Positions 54,101 through 57,712 of a DNA stretch of 64,000 nucleotides are shown here, one piece after another. The position numbers were made by a program, and so were the translations under genes. A model generated the notes under the pieces. The model was not told where the DNA came from, did not search any database, and worked only from the letters and a program-made list of their open reading frames with translations. How positions within the stretch are numbered: the stretch's first letter is position 1; each line of letters starts with the position of its first letter. Source of the DNA: Psychrobacter raelei (GTDB lineage: Bacteria; Pseudomonadota; Gammaproteobacteria; Pseudomonadales; Moraxellaceae); NCBI RefSeq assembly GCF_022631235.3, contig NZ_CP093310.2, positions 1,302,001 through 1,366,000 on the forward strand, given 5' to 3'.

Positions 54101-54647
54101 AAGTATCGCGAATAAGTCAGCTGGTAAAGTTTTCTTAGGTGATGGTAATGATACTATTGACGTGACAACACACTCGGGTGGCGATATCGATACTGGAGCG
54201 GGTAATGACACAGTGACTATCGATACCATGTCAGGTGGTAATATCTATCTCGCCAGCGGTAATGATACGATAAGTATTAATACCTTTACAGGTGGTACAT
54301 TAAATGGTGGTGCTGGAACAGATACGCTTCATATCACTGGTAGTGGTAATAATATCAACGCGAGCAGTATCTCTGCTTTTGAGGTGTTAGATCTAGGTAC
54401 TGGCGACTCTGGCAATACCTTTACAGCCTCTAGAAGCACGGTATATAGTAATAGCCTCTCTGGAATGTATATTAAGGGAGATGCATCAGACACTGTTACT
54501 TTAACTAGTACTAATAACTGGCAAAGAGGCTCTGAGGTTACAGATTCTGAAGGTAACAGCTACTTTGAGTATTCTAATACCTACCTTGGGGATAGAGTCC
54601 TATATGTTGATACTGATATTACAGTAACAGGTAATATAGTTCTGTAA
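30141..54647 (+). CDS. giant Bap-type repetitive adhesin, 8168 residues
   Basis: This is a predicted secreted surface protein for cell-cell or surface attachment. In order: a BapA-prefix-like N-terminus (1-180) ending in a hydrophobic and Gly/Ser stretch (LPWLVGLAGAGIVGAA, GGGSSSS); one Ig-like domain (about 180-268); three 85-residue Ig-like repeats; a divergent one; 42 repeats of 105 residues (638-5047); 22 repeats of 93 residues of the tandem-95/Big_9 type (about 5051-7096); a unique part; RTX-like glycine/aspartate repeats (about 7550-8094); and a closing module (FEVLDLGTGDSGN...VDTDITVTGN) as in type I secreted adhesins. It is acidic and I see no cysteine. AGGA lies six bases before the ATG. 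No secretion genes are nearby. Confidence 0.95.
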   Translation: MKTVIVKVNTATQTIAEHTVVTQDGQPTVIKAVQKVNYELFDPATGHAPNHIVTKRIGNDLHVSMEDNAQDSDLIIEGFYDDTNSALIGLAENGEYYYYVPDSGEVVDYVTQLQVGDIEGQALGGESQVAPWWVGATEGSFDTLPWLVGLAGAGIVGAALSSGGGSSSSNGYVPPVDTTAPDAPTVDTVTNTDTDNDGSADTTTITGKAEPDSVITVTDSNGNVIGETTTDKNGNYEIKVPIIADGDKVEITATDKAGNESDPVEAMGDTTAPDAPTATVSPDGTTVTGKTEPGATVEIKDKAGNVIGTATADDKGEYTAELDVPLTNGETITAEATDKAGNGPSTAVNATAPDTTAPDAPTATVSPDGTTVTGKTEPGATVEIKDKAGNVIGTATADDKGEYTAELDVPLTNGETITAEATDKAGNGPSTAVNATAPDTTAPDAPTATVSPDGTTVTGKTEPGATVEIKDKAGNVIGTATADDKGEYTAELDVPLTNGETITAEATDKAGNGPSTAVNATAPDTTAPSKPTLTPGTNDGSVKVDLPADTKAGDTVTVKGTNEAGQPVEAMLTKQPDGTWKSDNDAFLPSTSAANPNSTIIPEAAIKEGTAVSAEAKDSSGNTNGPVTTTAGSDANTAPTAPTVSASNDLEQGQAVAGDVVATASGSTDPDGDDVTYELDTASQENYAIDPVTGEITLTQAGADKVNAGETLPAPVVNATDGTLDSTSTTGTVPNTVNEVNEAPTAPTVSASNDLEQGQAVAGDVVATASGSTDPDGDDVTYELDTASQENYAIDPVTGEITLTQAGADKVNAGETLPAPVVNATDGTLDSTSTTGTVPNTVNEVNEAPTAPTVSASNDLEQGQAVAGDVVATASGSTDPDGDDVTYELDTASQENYAIDPVTGEITLTQAGADKVNAGETLPAPVVNATDGTLDSTSTTGTVPNTVNEVNEAPTAPTVSASNDLEQGQAVAGDVVATASGSTDPDGDDVTYELDTASQENYAIDPVTGEITLTQAGADKVNAGETLPAPVVNATDGTLDSTSTTGTVPNTVNEVNEAPTAPTVSASNDLEQGQAVAGDVVATASGSTDPDGDDVTYELDTASQENYAIDPVTGEITLTQAGADKVNAGETLPAPVVNATDGTLDSTSTTGTVPNTVNEVNEAPTAPTVSASNDLEQGQAVAGDVVATASGSTDPDGDDVTYELDTASQENYAIDPVTGEITLTQAGADKVNAGETLPAPVVNATDGTLDSTSTTGTVPNTVNEVNEAPTAPTVSASNDLEQGQAVAGDVVATASGSTDPDGDDVTYELDTASQENYAIDPVTGEITLTQAGADKVNAGETLPAPVVNATDGTLDSTSTTGTVPNTVNEVNEAPTAPTVSASNDLEQGQAVAGDVVATASGSTDPDGDDVTYELDTASQENYAIDPVTGEITLTQAGADKVNAGETLPAPVVNATDGTLDSTSTTGTVPNTVNEVNEAPTAPTVSASNDLEQGQAVAGDVVATASGSTDPDGDDVTYELDTASQENYAIDPVTGEITLTQAGADKVNAGETLPAPVVNATDGTLDSTSTTGTVPNTVNEVNEAPTAPTVSASNDLEQGQAVAGDVVATASGSTDPDGDDVTYELDTASQENYAIDPVTGEITLTQAGADKVNAGETLPAPVVNATDGTLDSTSTTGTVPNTVNEVNEAPTAPTVSASNDLEQGQAVAGDVVATASGSTDPDGDDVTYELDTASQENYAIDPVTGEITLTQAGADKVNAGETLPAPVVNATDGTLDSTSTTGTVPNTVNEVNEAPTAPTVSASNDLEQGQAVAGDVVATASGSTDPDGDDVTYELDTASQENYAIDPVTGEITLTQAGADKVNAGETLPAPVVNATDGTLDSTSTTGTVPNTVNEVNEAPTAPTVSASNDLEQGQAVAGDVVATASGSTDPDGDDVTYELDTASQENYAIDPVTGEITLTQAGADKVNAGETLPAPVVNATDGTLDSTSTTGTVPNTVNEVNEAPTAPTVSASNDLEQGQAVAGDVVATASGSTDPDGDDVTYELDTASQENYAIDPVTGEITLTQAGADKVNAGETLPAPVVNATDGTLDSTSTTGTVPNTVNEVNEAPTAPTVSASNDLEQGQAVAGDVVATASGSTDPDGDDVTYELDTASQENYAIDPVTGEITLTQAGADKVNAGETLPAPVVNATDGTLDSTSTTGTVPNTVNEVNEAPTAPTVSASNDLEQGQAVAGDVVATASGSTDPDGDDVTYELDTASQENYAIDPVTGEITLTQAGADKVNAGETLPAPVVNATDGTLDSTSTTGTVPNTVNEVNEAPTAPTVSASNDLEQGQAVAGDVVATASGSTDPDGDDVTYELDTASQENYAIDPVTGEITLTQAGADKVNAGETLPAPVVNATDGTLDSTSTTGTVPNTVNEVNEAPTAPTVSASNDLEQGQAVAGDVVATASGSTDPDGDDVTYELDTASQENYAIDPVTGEITLTQAGADKVNAGETLPAPVVNATDGTLDSTSTTGTVPNTVNEVNEAPTAPTVSASNDLEQGQAVAGDVVATASGSTDPDGDDVTYELDTASQENYAIDPVTGEITLTQAGADKVNAGETLPAPVVNATDGTLDSTSTTGTVPNTVNEVNEAPTAPTVSASNDLEQGQAVAGDVVATASGSTDPDGDDVTYELDTASQENYAIDPVTGEITLTQAGADKVNAGETLPAPVVNATDGTLDSTSTTGTVPNTVNEVNEAPTAPTVSASNDLEQGQAVAGDVVATASGSTDPDGDDVTYELDTASQENYAIDPVTGEITLTQAGADKVNAGETLPAPVVNATDGTLDSTSTTGTVPNTVNEVNEAPTAPTVSASNDLEQGQAVAGDVVATASGSTDPDGDDVTYELDTASQENYAIDPVTGEITLTQAGADKVNAGETLPAPVVNATDGTLDSTSTTGTVPNTVNEVNEAPTAPTVSASNDLEQGQAVAGDVVATASGSTDPDGDDVTYELDTASQENYAIDPVTGEITLTQAGADKVNAGETLPAPVVNATDGTLDSTSTTGTVPNTVNEVNEAPTAPTVSASNDLEQGQAVAGDVVATASGSTDPDGDDVTYELDTASQENYAIDPVTGEITLTQAGADKVNAGETLPAPVVNATDGTLDSTSTTGTVPNTVNEVNEAPTAPTVSASNDLEQGQAVAGDVVATASGSTDPDGDDVTYELDTASQENYAIDPVTGEITLTQAGADKVNAGETLPAPVVNATDGTLDSTSTTGTVPNTVNEVNEAPTAPTVSASNDLEQGQAVAGDVVATASGSTDPDGDDVTYELDTASQENYAIDPVTGEITLTQAGADKVNAGETLPAPVVNATDGTLDSTSTTGTVPNTVNEVNEAPTAPTVSASNDLEQGQAVAGDVVATASGSTDPDGDDVTYELDTASQENYAIDPVTGEITLTQAGADKVNAGETLPAPVVNATDGTLDSTSTTGTVPNTVNEVNEAPTAPTVSASNDLEQGQAVAGDVVATASGSTDPDGDDVTYELDTASQENYAIDPVTGEITLTQAGADKVNAGETLPAPVVNATDGTLDSTSTTGTVPNTVNEVNEAPTAPTVSASNDLEQGQAVAGDVVATASGSTDPDGDDVTYELDTASQENYAIDPVTGEITLTQAGADKVNAGETLPAPVVNATDGTLDSTSTTGTVPNTVNEVNEAPTAPTVSASNDLEQGQAVAGDVVATASGSTDPDGDDVTYELDTASQENYAIDPVTGEITLTQAGADKVNAGETLPAPVVNATDGTLDSTSTTGTVPNTVNEVNEAPTAPTVSASNDLEQGQAVAGDVVATASGSTDPDGDDVTYELDTASQENYAIDPVTGEITLTQAGADKVNAGETLPAPVVNATDGTLDSTSTTGTVPNTVNEVNEAPTAPTVSASNDLEQGQAVAGDVVATASGSTDPDGDDVTYELDTASQENYAIDPVTGEITLTQAGADKVNAGETLPAPVVNATDGTLDSTSTTGTVPNTVNEVNEAPTAPTVSASNDLEQGQAVAGDVVATASGSTDPDGDDVTYELDTASQENYAIDPVTGEITLTQAGADKVNAGETLPAPVVNATDGTLDSTSTTGTVPNTVNEVNEAPTAPTVSASNDLEQGQAVAGDVVATASGSTDPDGDDVTYELDTASQENYAIDPVTGEITLTQAGADKVNAGETLPAPVVNATDGTLDSTSTTGTVPNTVNEVNEAPTAPTVSASNDLEQGQAVAGDVVATASGSTDPDGDDVTYELDTASQENYAIDPVTGEITLTQAGADKVNAGETLPAPVVNATDGTLDSTSTTGTVPNTVNEVNEAPTAPTVSASNDLEQGQAVAGDVVATASGSTDPDGDDVTYELDTASQENYAIDPVTGEITLTQAGADKVNAGETLPAPVVNATDGTLDSTSTTGTVPNTVNEVNEAPTAPTVSASNDLEQGQAVAGDVVATASGSTDPDGDDVTYELDTASQENYAIDPVTGEITLTQAGADKVNAGETLPAPVVNATDGTLDSTSTTGTVPNTVNEVNEAPTAPTVSASNDLEQGQAVAGDVVATASGSTDPDGDDVTYELDTASQENYAIDPVTGEITLTQAGADKVNAGETLPAPVVNATDGTLDSTSTTGTVPNTVNEVNEAPTAPTVSASNDLEQGQAVAGDVVATASGSTDPDGDDVTYELDTASQENYAIDPVTGEITLTQAGADKVNAGETLPAPVVNATDGTLDSTSTTGTVPNTVNEVNEAPTAPTVSASNDLEQGQAVAGDVVATASGSTDPDGDDVTYELDTASQENYAIDPVTGEITLTQAGADKVNAGETLPAPVVNATDGTLDSTSTTGTVPNTVNEVNEAPTAPTVSASNDLEQGQAVAGDVVATASGSTDPDGDDVTYELDTASQENYAIDPVTGEITLTQAGADKVNAGETLPAPVVNATDGTLDSTSTTGTVPNTVNEVNEAPTAPTVSASNDLEQGQAVAGDVVATASGSTDPDGDDVTYELDTASQENYAIDPVTGEITLTQAGADKVNAGETLPAPVVNATDGTLDSTSTTGTVPNTVNEVNEAPTASNTTITATEDTDATGSLPEASDVDGDAVTYAAGTTAPVNGSVTIGSDGTYTYTPNANFNGTDSFSYIVNDGNGGTNEYTVDVTVEAVNDAPTASNTTITATEDTDATGSLPEASDVDGDAITYAAGTTVPANGSVTIGSDGTYTYTPNANFNGTDSFSYIVNDGNGGTNEYTVDVTVEAVNDAPTASNTTITATEDTDATGSLPEASDVDGDAITYAAGTTVPANGSVTIGSDGTYTYTPNANFNGTDSFSYIVNDGNGGTNEYTVDVTVEAVNDAPTASNTTITATEDTDATGSLPEASDVDGDAITYAAGTTAPANGSVTIGSDGTYTYTPNANFNGTDSFSYIVNDGNGGTNEYTVDVTVEAVNDAPTASNTTITATEDTDATGSLPEASDVDGDAITYAAGTTVPANGSVTIGSDGTYTYTPNANFNGTDSFSYIVNDGNGGTNEYTVDVTVEAVNDAPTASNTTITATEDTDATGSLPEASDVDGDAITYAAGTTVPANGSVTIGSDGTYTYTPNANFNGTDSFSYIVNDGNGGTNEYTVDVTVEAVNDAPTASNTTITATEDTDATGSLPEASDVDGDAITYAAGTTVPANGSVTIGSDGTYTYTPNANFNGTDSFSYIVNDGNGGTNEYTVDVTVEAVNDAPTASNTTITATEDTDATGSLPEASDVDGDAITYAAGTTVPANGSVTIGSDGTYTYTPNANFNGTDSFSYIVNDGNGGTNEYTVDVTVEAVNDAPTASNTTITATEDTDATGSLPEASDVDGDAITYAAGTTVPANGSVTIGSDGTYTYTPNANFNGTDSFSYIVNDGNGGTNEYTVDVTVEAVNDAPTASNTTITATEDTDATGSLPEASDVDGDAITYAAGTTAPVNGSVTIGSDGTYTYTPNANFNGTDSFSYIVNDGNGGTNEYTVDVTVEAVNDAPTASNTTITATEDTDATGSLPEASDVDGDAITYAAGTTVPANGSVTIGSDGTYTYTPNANFNGTDSFSYIVNDGNGGTNEYTVDVTVEAVNDAPTASNTTITATEDTDATGSLPEASDVDGDAITYAAGTTVPANGSVTIGSDGTYTYTPNANFNGTDSFSYIVNDGNGGTNEYTVDVTVEAVNDAPTASNTTITATEDTDATGSLPEASDVDGDAITYAAGTTAPANGSVTIGSDGTYTYMPNANFNGTDSFSYIVNDGNGGTNEYTVDVTVEAVNDAPTASNTTITATEDTDATGSLPEASDVDGDAITYAAGTTAPANGSVTIGSDGTYTYTPNANFNGTDSFSYIVNDGNGGTNEYTVDVTVEAVNDAPTASNTTITATEDTDATGSLPEASDVDGDAITYAAGTTVPANGSVTIGSDGTYTYTPNANFNGTDSFSYIVNDGNGGTNEYTVDVTVEAVNDAPTASNTTITATEDTDATGSLPEASDVDGDAITYAAGTTVPANGSVTIGSDGTYTYTPNANFNGTDSFSYIVNDGNGGTNEYTVDVTVEAVNDAPTASNTTITATEDTDATGSLPEASDVDGDAITYAAGTTVPANGSVTIGSDGTYTYTPNANFNGTDSFSYIVNDGNGGTNEYTVDVTVEAVNDAPTASNTTITATEDTDATGSLPEASDVDGDAITYAAGTTVPANGSVTIGSDGTYTYTPNANFNGTDSFSYIVNDGNGGTNEYTVDVTVEAVNDAPTASNTTITATEDTDATGSLPEASDVDGDAITYAAGTTVPANGSVTIGSDGTYTYTPNANFNGTDSFSYIVNDGNGGTNEYTVDVTVEAVNDAPTASNTTITATEDTDATGSLPEASDVDGDAITYAAGTTVPANGSVTIGSDGTYTYTPNANFNGTDSFSYIVNDGNGGTNEYTVDVTVEAVNDAPTASNTTITATEDTDATGSLPEASDVDGDAITYAAGTTVPANGSVTIGSDGTYTYTPNANFNGTDSFSYIVNDGNGGTNEYTVDVTVEAVNDAPTASNTTITATEDTDATGSLPEASDVDGDAVTYAAGTTAPVNGSVTIGSDGTYTYTPNANFNGTDSFSYIVNDGNGGTNEYTVDVTVEAVNDAPTLEVPEKVSIYQGYVDTSMTIANVNGSDVDEGDVLTYSLPEDTNGYFAIDNTGKVTLTDEGVDYINTGNISNQKIELKVMVSDNSDASNNSTMQTITLPVILATKVVFVEVTDDSNEEVEDLPANQTSAYGVDGVYTGIVANNRDGSVQTDPAVLQGLTNDTTPTITVTLEKPLRTATSDNVDEAETVQVVLTPTQGKPFTLYMSDAQVSADGMTYTWSDFTLAQTQALGNDYRVDAQVVAGTVKPTLSTAFTLDTLAGRPEIVINEDSFNVTSDDDSQLARITGKAEALGTVFLDFNDNGVLDADEVSTKVDANGNWSIEVSLLKGRLDLDTDGVDKTKGAGGLDAEGNVDVKDLVTKFSFVDKAGNALKADFAELYYFDRSESGLGGTYNYRDEPQGAITYTGNNKKWVAADGTLYDTQTNNTLRSDVIVYEDNGSDKIIISTEHVNSSGAIYGFATFTGSGNDYFTLGGRQSSGTRIFMEDGDDTYEALRVRGYGDADSIIINMGLGDDKVNILRFVKDTTIDLGEGDNTLNIGSTLRGNSVISSGSGNDNITIREGIDIFDAQDGLLLPYRYDNKIFINAGNGNNVINIGEKDENGNIIATGHVEATESGQRAHIITGKDDDVINVTGNIDGKNASIESGQGNDEIEVGIIQRQAKVITGADTLTPGATDDDTLTAVALNNSSTVKTGAGNDTVTIKTDIGNGAGTPTLDLGSGNDTLIVGDATQSNGRIISGNITTGSGDDKAYIYGNMTGGTLNMGSGIDHLQVNQVRGNSTIDMGEGNDTVNMERLGQTLASTGTPELRLGAGADNLDLGVLRIGNIYSGNDTDQDIININTMEAGYVELGNTDILNISNLESGTIKSSQGGNDVSISGSMTGGTIDLGTARDDVSIANKSAGKVFLGDGNDTIDVTTHSGGDIDTGAGNDTVTIDTMSGGNIYLASGNDTISINTFTGGTLNGGAGTDTLHITGSGNNINASSISAFEVLDLGTGDSGNTFTASRSTVYSNSLSGMYIKGDASDTVTLTSTNNWQRGSEVTDSEGNSYFEYSNTYLGDRVLYVDTDITVTGNIVL
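30951..31715 (+). repeat. three tandem 255-bp repeats (85-residue Ig-like units)
   Basis: The unit starting ACAGCACCTGATGCG recurs at 30951, 31206 and 31461, with near-identical DNA and only a few silent changes. Each encodes one TAPDAPTATVSPDG...NATAPD Ig-like domain of the Bap type. A fourth, divergent unit begins at 31716. Confidence 0.93.
32052..45281 (+). repeat. 42 tandem 315-bp repeats (105-residue units)
   Basis: The unit starts GCGCCAACGGCACC and recurs every 315 bp without a single indel; 13,230 bp divided by 315 is exactly 42. Each codes for a cadherin-like domain (SASNDLEQGQAV...STDPDGDDVTYELD...EITLTQAGADKV...NEVNE). As far as I can read, the copies vary only in the two codons for Thr-Leu in EITLTQ: ACG-CTT in copies 1, 2, 4, 20 and 39; ACA-CTT in copies 6, 34, 36 and 41; ACA-CTG in the rest. 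The protein sequence is identical in all 42. Confidence 0.95.
45292..51429 (+). repeat. 22 tandem 279-bp repeats (93-residue tandem-95 type units)
   Basis: The unit starting CATCAAACACTAC recurs every 279 bp; 6,138 bp is exactly 22 units. Each codes for TASNTTITATEDTDATGSLP...YTPNANFNGTDSFSYIVNDGNGG...VEAVNDAP, the Big_9/tandem-95 domain. Copies differ more than in the first array: silent C/T changes, and AVTY/AITY and APVNG/VPANG/APANG variants. Copy 13 has Met for Thr in YTYMPN (codon 48798-48800). Copies 1 and 22 carry the same AVTY-APVNG variant. Confidence 0.94.
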
Positions 54648-54678
54648 TATAAAGTCTTATCTATATAGTACAGCAGGA

Positions 54679-54710
54679 AAACCGCTCTCACTTTGAGGGC
54701 GGTTTTTTTA
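54679..54710 (+). terminator. terminator of the giant adhesin gene
   Basis: AAACCGCTCTCA pairs fully (one G-T pair) with TGAGGGCGGTTT across a CTT loop. The T7 run follows. It lies 32 bp past the stop codon. Confidence 0.92.
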
Positions 54711-54894
54711 TGCTTGCAGATATATCAATATTTGGTCTGTCTATCCTGTCTACGTACACCCAAGATAGGTTTTTTTAGCCAAAAACTTGATATCAATTAA
54801 AAATTTTAATAACCTTACTGCTTAGTTAAATATCACAGTTGTCTTGTATTACTTAAAGATGACGTTAATCAGATTAAGGAGAACCTATACGTTT

Positions 54895-56355
54895 ATGATC
54901 AAAAAAAAGCCCTACGATCCTGAGGTAAAGGGCTATAGAGCCTCATCCAACTTTCTATTAGATATTGCCCCTCTGGTACTGACTGCCATGATACTCATGG
55001 TGCAGTTCTTCATCTTCAAAGACTTTACCCCTCATATTCCACTTGCTTGTGGTATTTTGATCACAGCACTATTCATGGCTGCGCGTGGTCGTAGCTGGGA
55101 TGGTATGGAGTCTCGATTTTTAAGAGTCATTAAGGTCGGCCTGCCAGCGATTATCATCCTTATGGGGGTGGGTATGCTCGTCGGTGCATGGATTATTGCG
55201 GGCACCGTACCGACTATTTTATATTATGGGTTTGATGTTTTTAGCCCTTCCTCCTTTTTGGTCTCTGTTTGTATTATTTGTGCCGTTATCTCGATAGCAA
55301 CCGGTACCTCTTGGGGTACAATCGGTACAGTTGGTCTGGCTCTTATGGGTATTGGTACCGGTTTGGGTCTGCCTGCGGAGCTTACTGGCGGCGCTATCGT
55401 CTCGGGTGCATTCTTTGGTGATAAGATGTCACCACTGTCTGATACCACAAATTTAACGCCAGCATCGGCAGGTATCGATCTGTGGGAACATATCAAAGGG
55501 TTATTACCAACGACTGTGCCTGCATTAATTATTGCATTGGGTTTATATGCTTGGATTGGTGCTGGTTATGGTTCAGATTCGGTGGATATGTCATCGATTG
55601 AACAAATGCAGCAAACATTAGCAGAAAACTACACCATTAGTCTTTGGACACTGCTGCCAGCCTTGGTTGTCATCGGTGCGGCGGTGATGCAATTTGCAGC
55701 GATTCCAACCGTATTAATCGGTGTTTTAGTCGCCTCTTTGATTGCGTTTTTTATGCAAGGGGCAGGCGTTCATGAGATTTTTGTAGTGCTACAAGATGGC
55801 TTTGTCAGTGAAACAGGCGTTGAGGTAGTCGATCAGCTCTTGACCAAAGGCGGCGTGATGTCGATGACGTGGGTGGTGACATTGACTATTTTTGCACTGG
55901 CTTTTGTCGGCTCACTTGAGCATTATGGAACGCTTAAAGCCATTATGGTGAAGCTTAACAAAATCATCAAAACCCGCTTTGGCTTGGTTGGCTCAACCTA
56001 TGGTGTGGTTATTGGCGTCGGTACTATTATTGGTGATGTCTACACAACCTTGGTGTTACCAGGGCGTCTATTAAAAGACAAATACAAGCAGATGGGCTTT
56101 AAACGTACCACTTTAACGCGCTCAATTGAGGACTGTGGTACGCTTTTGTCCCCGCTTATCCCTTGGAACATGGGCGGTAGCTTTGTTGCAGCGACACTTG
56201 GTGCAGCCACTTTAACTTATGCACCGTATGCGTTTGTTTGCTGGATTTCTCCACTTATTGGTCTGCTGTGGCTGATATTAAATAAATTTATCCCTCGTGA
56301 AGAGCCACAAAAGGTAGAAGCAATGGAGAACTTATTACATCCAGATGCGCGTTAA
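54895..56355 (+). CDS. NhaC-type sodium/proton antiporter family carrier
   Basis: The protein has 486 residues from the chosen start and about eleven membrane segments. It shows the family core SWGTIGTVGLALMGIG, GGAIVSGAFFGDKMSPLSDTTNLTPA and TRSIEDCGTLLSPLIPWNMGGSF. It is expected to couple Na+ and H+ movement, or to carry an organic substrate with them. It is a paralogue of the carrier at 20874-22286, but closer to classic NhaC in its TNLTPA and IPWN segments. AAGGAG lies 13 bases before ATG 54895, rather far; ATG 54859 is an alternative. It is a single gene with its own terminator. Confidence 0.85.
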   Translation: MIKKKPYDPEVKGYRASSNFLLDIAPLVLTAMILMVQFFIFKDFTPHIPLACGILITALFMAARGRSWDGMESRFLRVIKVGLPAIIILMGVGMLVGAWIIAGTVPTILYYGFDVFSPSSFLVSVCIICAVISIATGTSWGTIGTVGLALMGIGTGLGLPAELTGGAIVSGAFFGDKMSPLSDTTNLTPASAGIDLWEHIKGLLPTTVPALIIALGLYAWIGAGYGSDSVDMSSIEQMQQTLAENYTISLWTLLPALVVIGAAVMQFAAIPTVLIGVLVASLIAFFMQGAGVHEIFVVLQDGFVSETGVEVVDQLLTKGGVMSMTWVVTLTIFALAFVGSLEHYGTLKAIMVKLNKIIKTRFGLVGSTYGVVIGVGTIIGDVYTTLVLPGRLLKDKYKQMGFKRTTLTRSIEDCGTLLSPLIPWNMGGSFVAATLGAATLTYAPYAFVCWISPLIGLLWLILNKFIPREEPQKVEAMENLLHPDAR

Positions 56356-56381
56356 TGAACACTTAAAAAAATGTATCAAGA

Positions 56382-56418
56382 GCCGCTTAGATATGAGTTA
56401 TCTGAGCGGTTTTTTTGT
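56382..56418 (+). terminator. terminator after the NhaC-type gene
   Basis: CCGCTTAGATA and TATCTGAGCGG pair over 11 positions (one G-T) around a five-base loop. A T7 run follows. Confidence 0.9.
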
Positions 56419-56725
56419 GGTTAAAAGTGGTCAGTAGTGCACTGACTATATAGGATAGAGTATCTATTGAAGGCTGATTATTAAACCAAAAAAAACCCAG
56501 CTGCGCTAAGTGGAGGAAAGCGTCAACTGGGCTGAAGGAAAGGTTTAATCGTTATTATTCGTATTATTAAATTATTATGCTATTAGCGTATTATGTTATG
56601 GATGTAGTATTAAATCTTATTCGGTTTTTATTTTTTTTATCGCTCTTATCGGTTTAATGTTGGCTCAAATCACAGTTGTCATTTGAGCCAATTACCTTTT
56701 TATACAGCTATTTTAAATAGCTGAT
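56419..56725. other. intergenic region between converging genes
   Basis: This stretch holds two further hairpins: a terminator-like one at 56484-56533, and a perfect 11-bp inverted repeat TTGGCTCAAAT / ATTTGAGCCAA at 56660-56691. Between them lies AT-rich DNA with many TATTA motifs and no gene. Confidence 0.5.
56484..56533 (-). terminator. terminator for the glutathionyl-hydroquinone reductase gene
   Basis: CCCAG-C-TG-CGC and GCG-T-CA-A-CTGGG form an imperfect stem. On the minus strand it is followed by a run of eight T (complement of the A-run before 56497). Confidence 0.6.
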
Positions 56726-57712
56726 TTAGGCAGATAGTTTTTCACGGCCATGCGGCGTCATAAAGTCAATCTCTGGGCCAACCGGTACGATTAAGGTTGG
56801 GTTAATGGTGTCATGGCTACCATAATAGTGGGTCTTGATATGGTCCATGTTCACAGTGTCGGCAACGCCAGGCACTTGATACAGGTCACGTAAGTAGCCC
56901 CAAAGGTTTGGATAATCTACGATACGTTTGATGTTGCATTTAAAGTGACCGACATACACAGGGTCAAAGCGCACTAAGGTTGTGAATAAGCGCCAATCAG
57001 CTTCTGTGATGGTGTCACCAGTCAGATAACGATTTTTTTCAAGTCGAGCCTCAATGGTATCTAAGGCCTTAAATAAATCAACAACCGCTTCTTCATAGGC
57101 CTCTTGAGTGGTAGCAAAGCCTGATTTATAAACACCATTATTGATGTTTGGATAGATGTAGTCGTTTAACTCATCAATCTCGCTACGCAGCGCCTCTGGT
57201 AAGAAGTTCACGTCTTTGTTTGCGCCCACTTCATCAAAGGCTGAGTTAAACATGCGAATGATTTCAGAGGATTCGTTGCTCACAATGGTGTTGTTCTTTT
57301 TATCCCAAAGCACAGGTACGGTCACGCGGCCTGTATAATCTGATTTGGCTTTGGTATAGATTTGATGCATGTAATCTGCATTAAAGATTGGGTCTGGGAT
57401 AACGCCTTCACCCTCATTGAAGGTCCAGCCGTGCTCATGCATTAAAGGATGCACCGCAGAGACTGAAATCATGTCCTCTAAGCCTTTTAGCTTACGATAA
57501 ATTAGAGTGCGATGCGCCCAAGGACACGCCAGTGAGACATATAGATGATAACGGTTAGGTTCAGCTTTAAAGCCCTCAATACCACTTGGTCCGGCACTGC
57601 CGTCTACGGTTACCCAGCTTCTAAATCTTGAAATGTCTCTTTGGAAGCGGCCGCCTGTTGCTTCGGTGTCATACCATTGATTTTGCCATTTACCTTCTAC
57701 TAATAATCCCAT
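56726..57712 (-). CDS. glutathionyl-hydroquinone reductase (ECM4/YqjG family)
   Basis: This GST-like cytosolic enzyme reduces glutathionyl-hydroquinones back to hydroquinones. The protein has 328 residues, the family length. The catalytic cysteine lies in YVSLACPWAHRTLIYRKLKG, near residue 63. The thioredoxin-like half continues to VTVPVLWDKKNNTIVSNESSEI. The helical half has YLTGDTITEADWRLFTTLVRFDPVYVGHFKCN, typical of the Xi class. It is a single gene with its own terminator. It is not the zeta-class maleylacetoacetate isomerase. Confidence 0.9.
   Translation of the reverse strand: MGLLVEGKWQNQWYDTEATGGRFQRDISRFRSWVTVDGSAGPSGIEGFKAEPNRYHLYVSLACPWAHRTLIYRKLKGLEDMISVSAVHPLMHEHGWTFNEGEGVIPDPIFNADYMHQIYTKAKSDYTGRVTVPVLWDKKNNTIVSNESSEIIRMFNSAFDEVGANKDVNFLPEALRSEIDELNDYIYPNINNGVYKSGFATTQEAYEEAVVDLFKALDTIEARLEKNRYLTGDTITEADWRLFTTLVRFDPVYVGHFKCNIKRIVDYPNLWGYLRDLYQVPGVADTVNMDHIKTHYYGSHDTINPTLIVPVGPEIDFMTPHGREKLSA

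Noticed and set aside
56726..57712. The GST-like protein as the missing maleylacetoacetate isomerase
   Set aside because: It has the Xi-class/ECM4 motif LACPWAHR and 328 residues, whereas zeta-class isomerases are about 210 residues with SSCSWRVR-type motifs. It is also 37 kb from the cluster.
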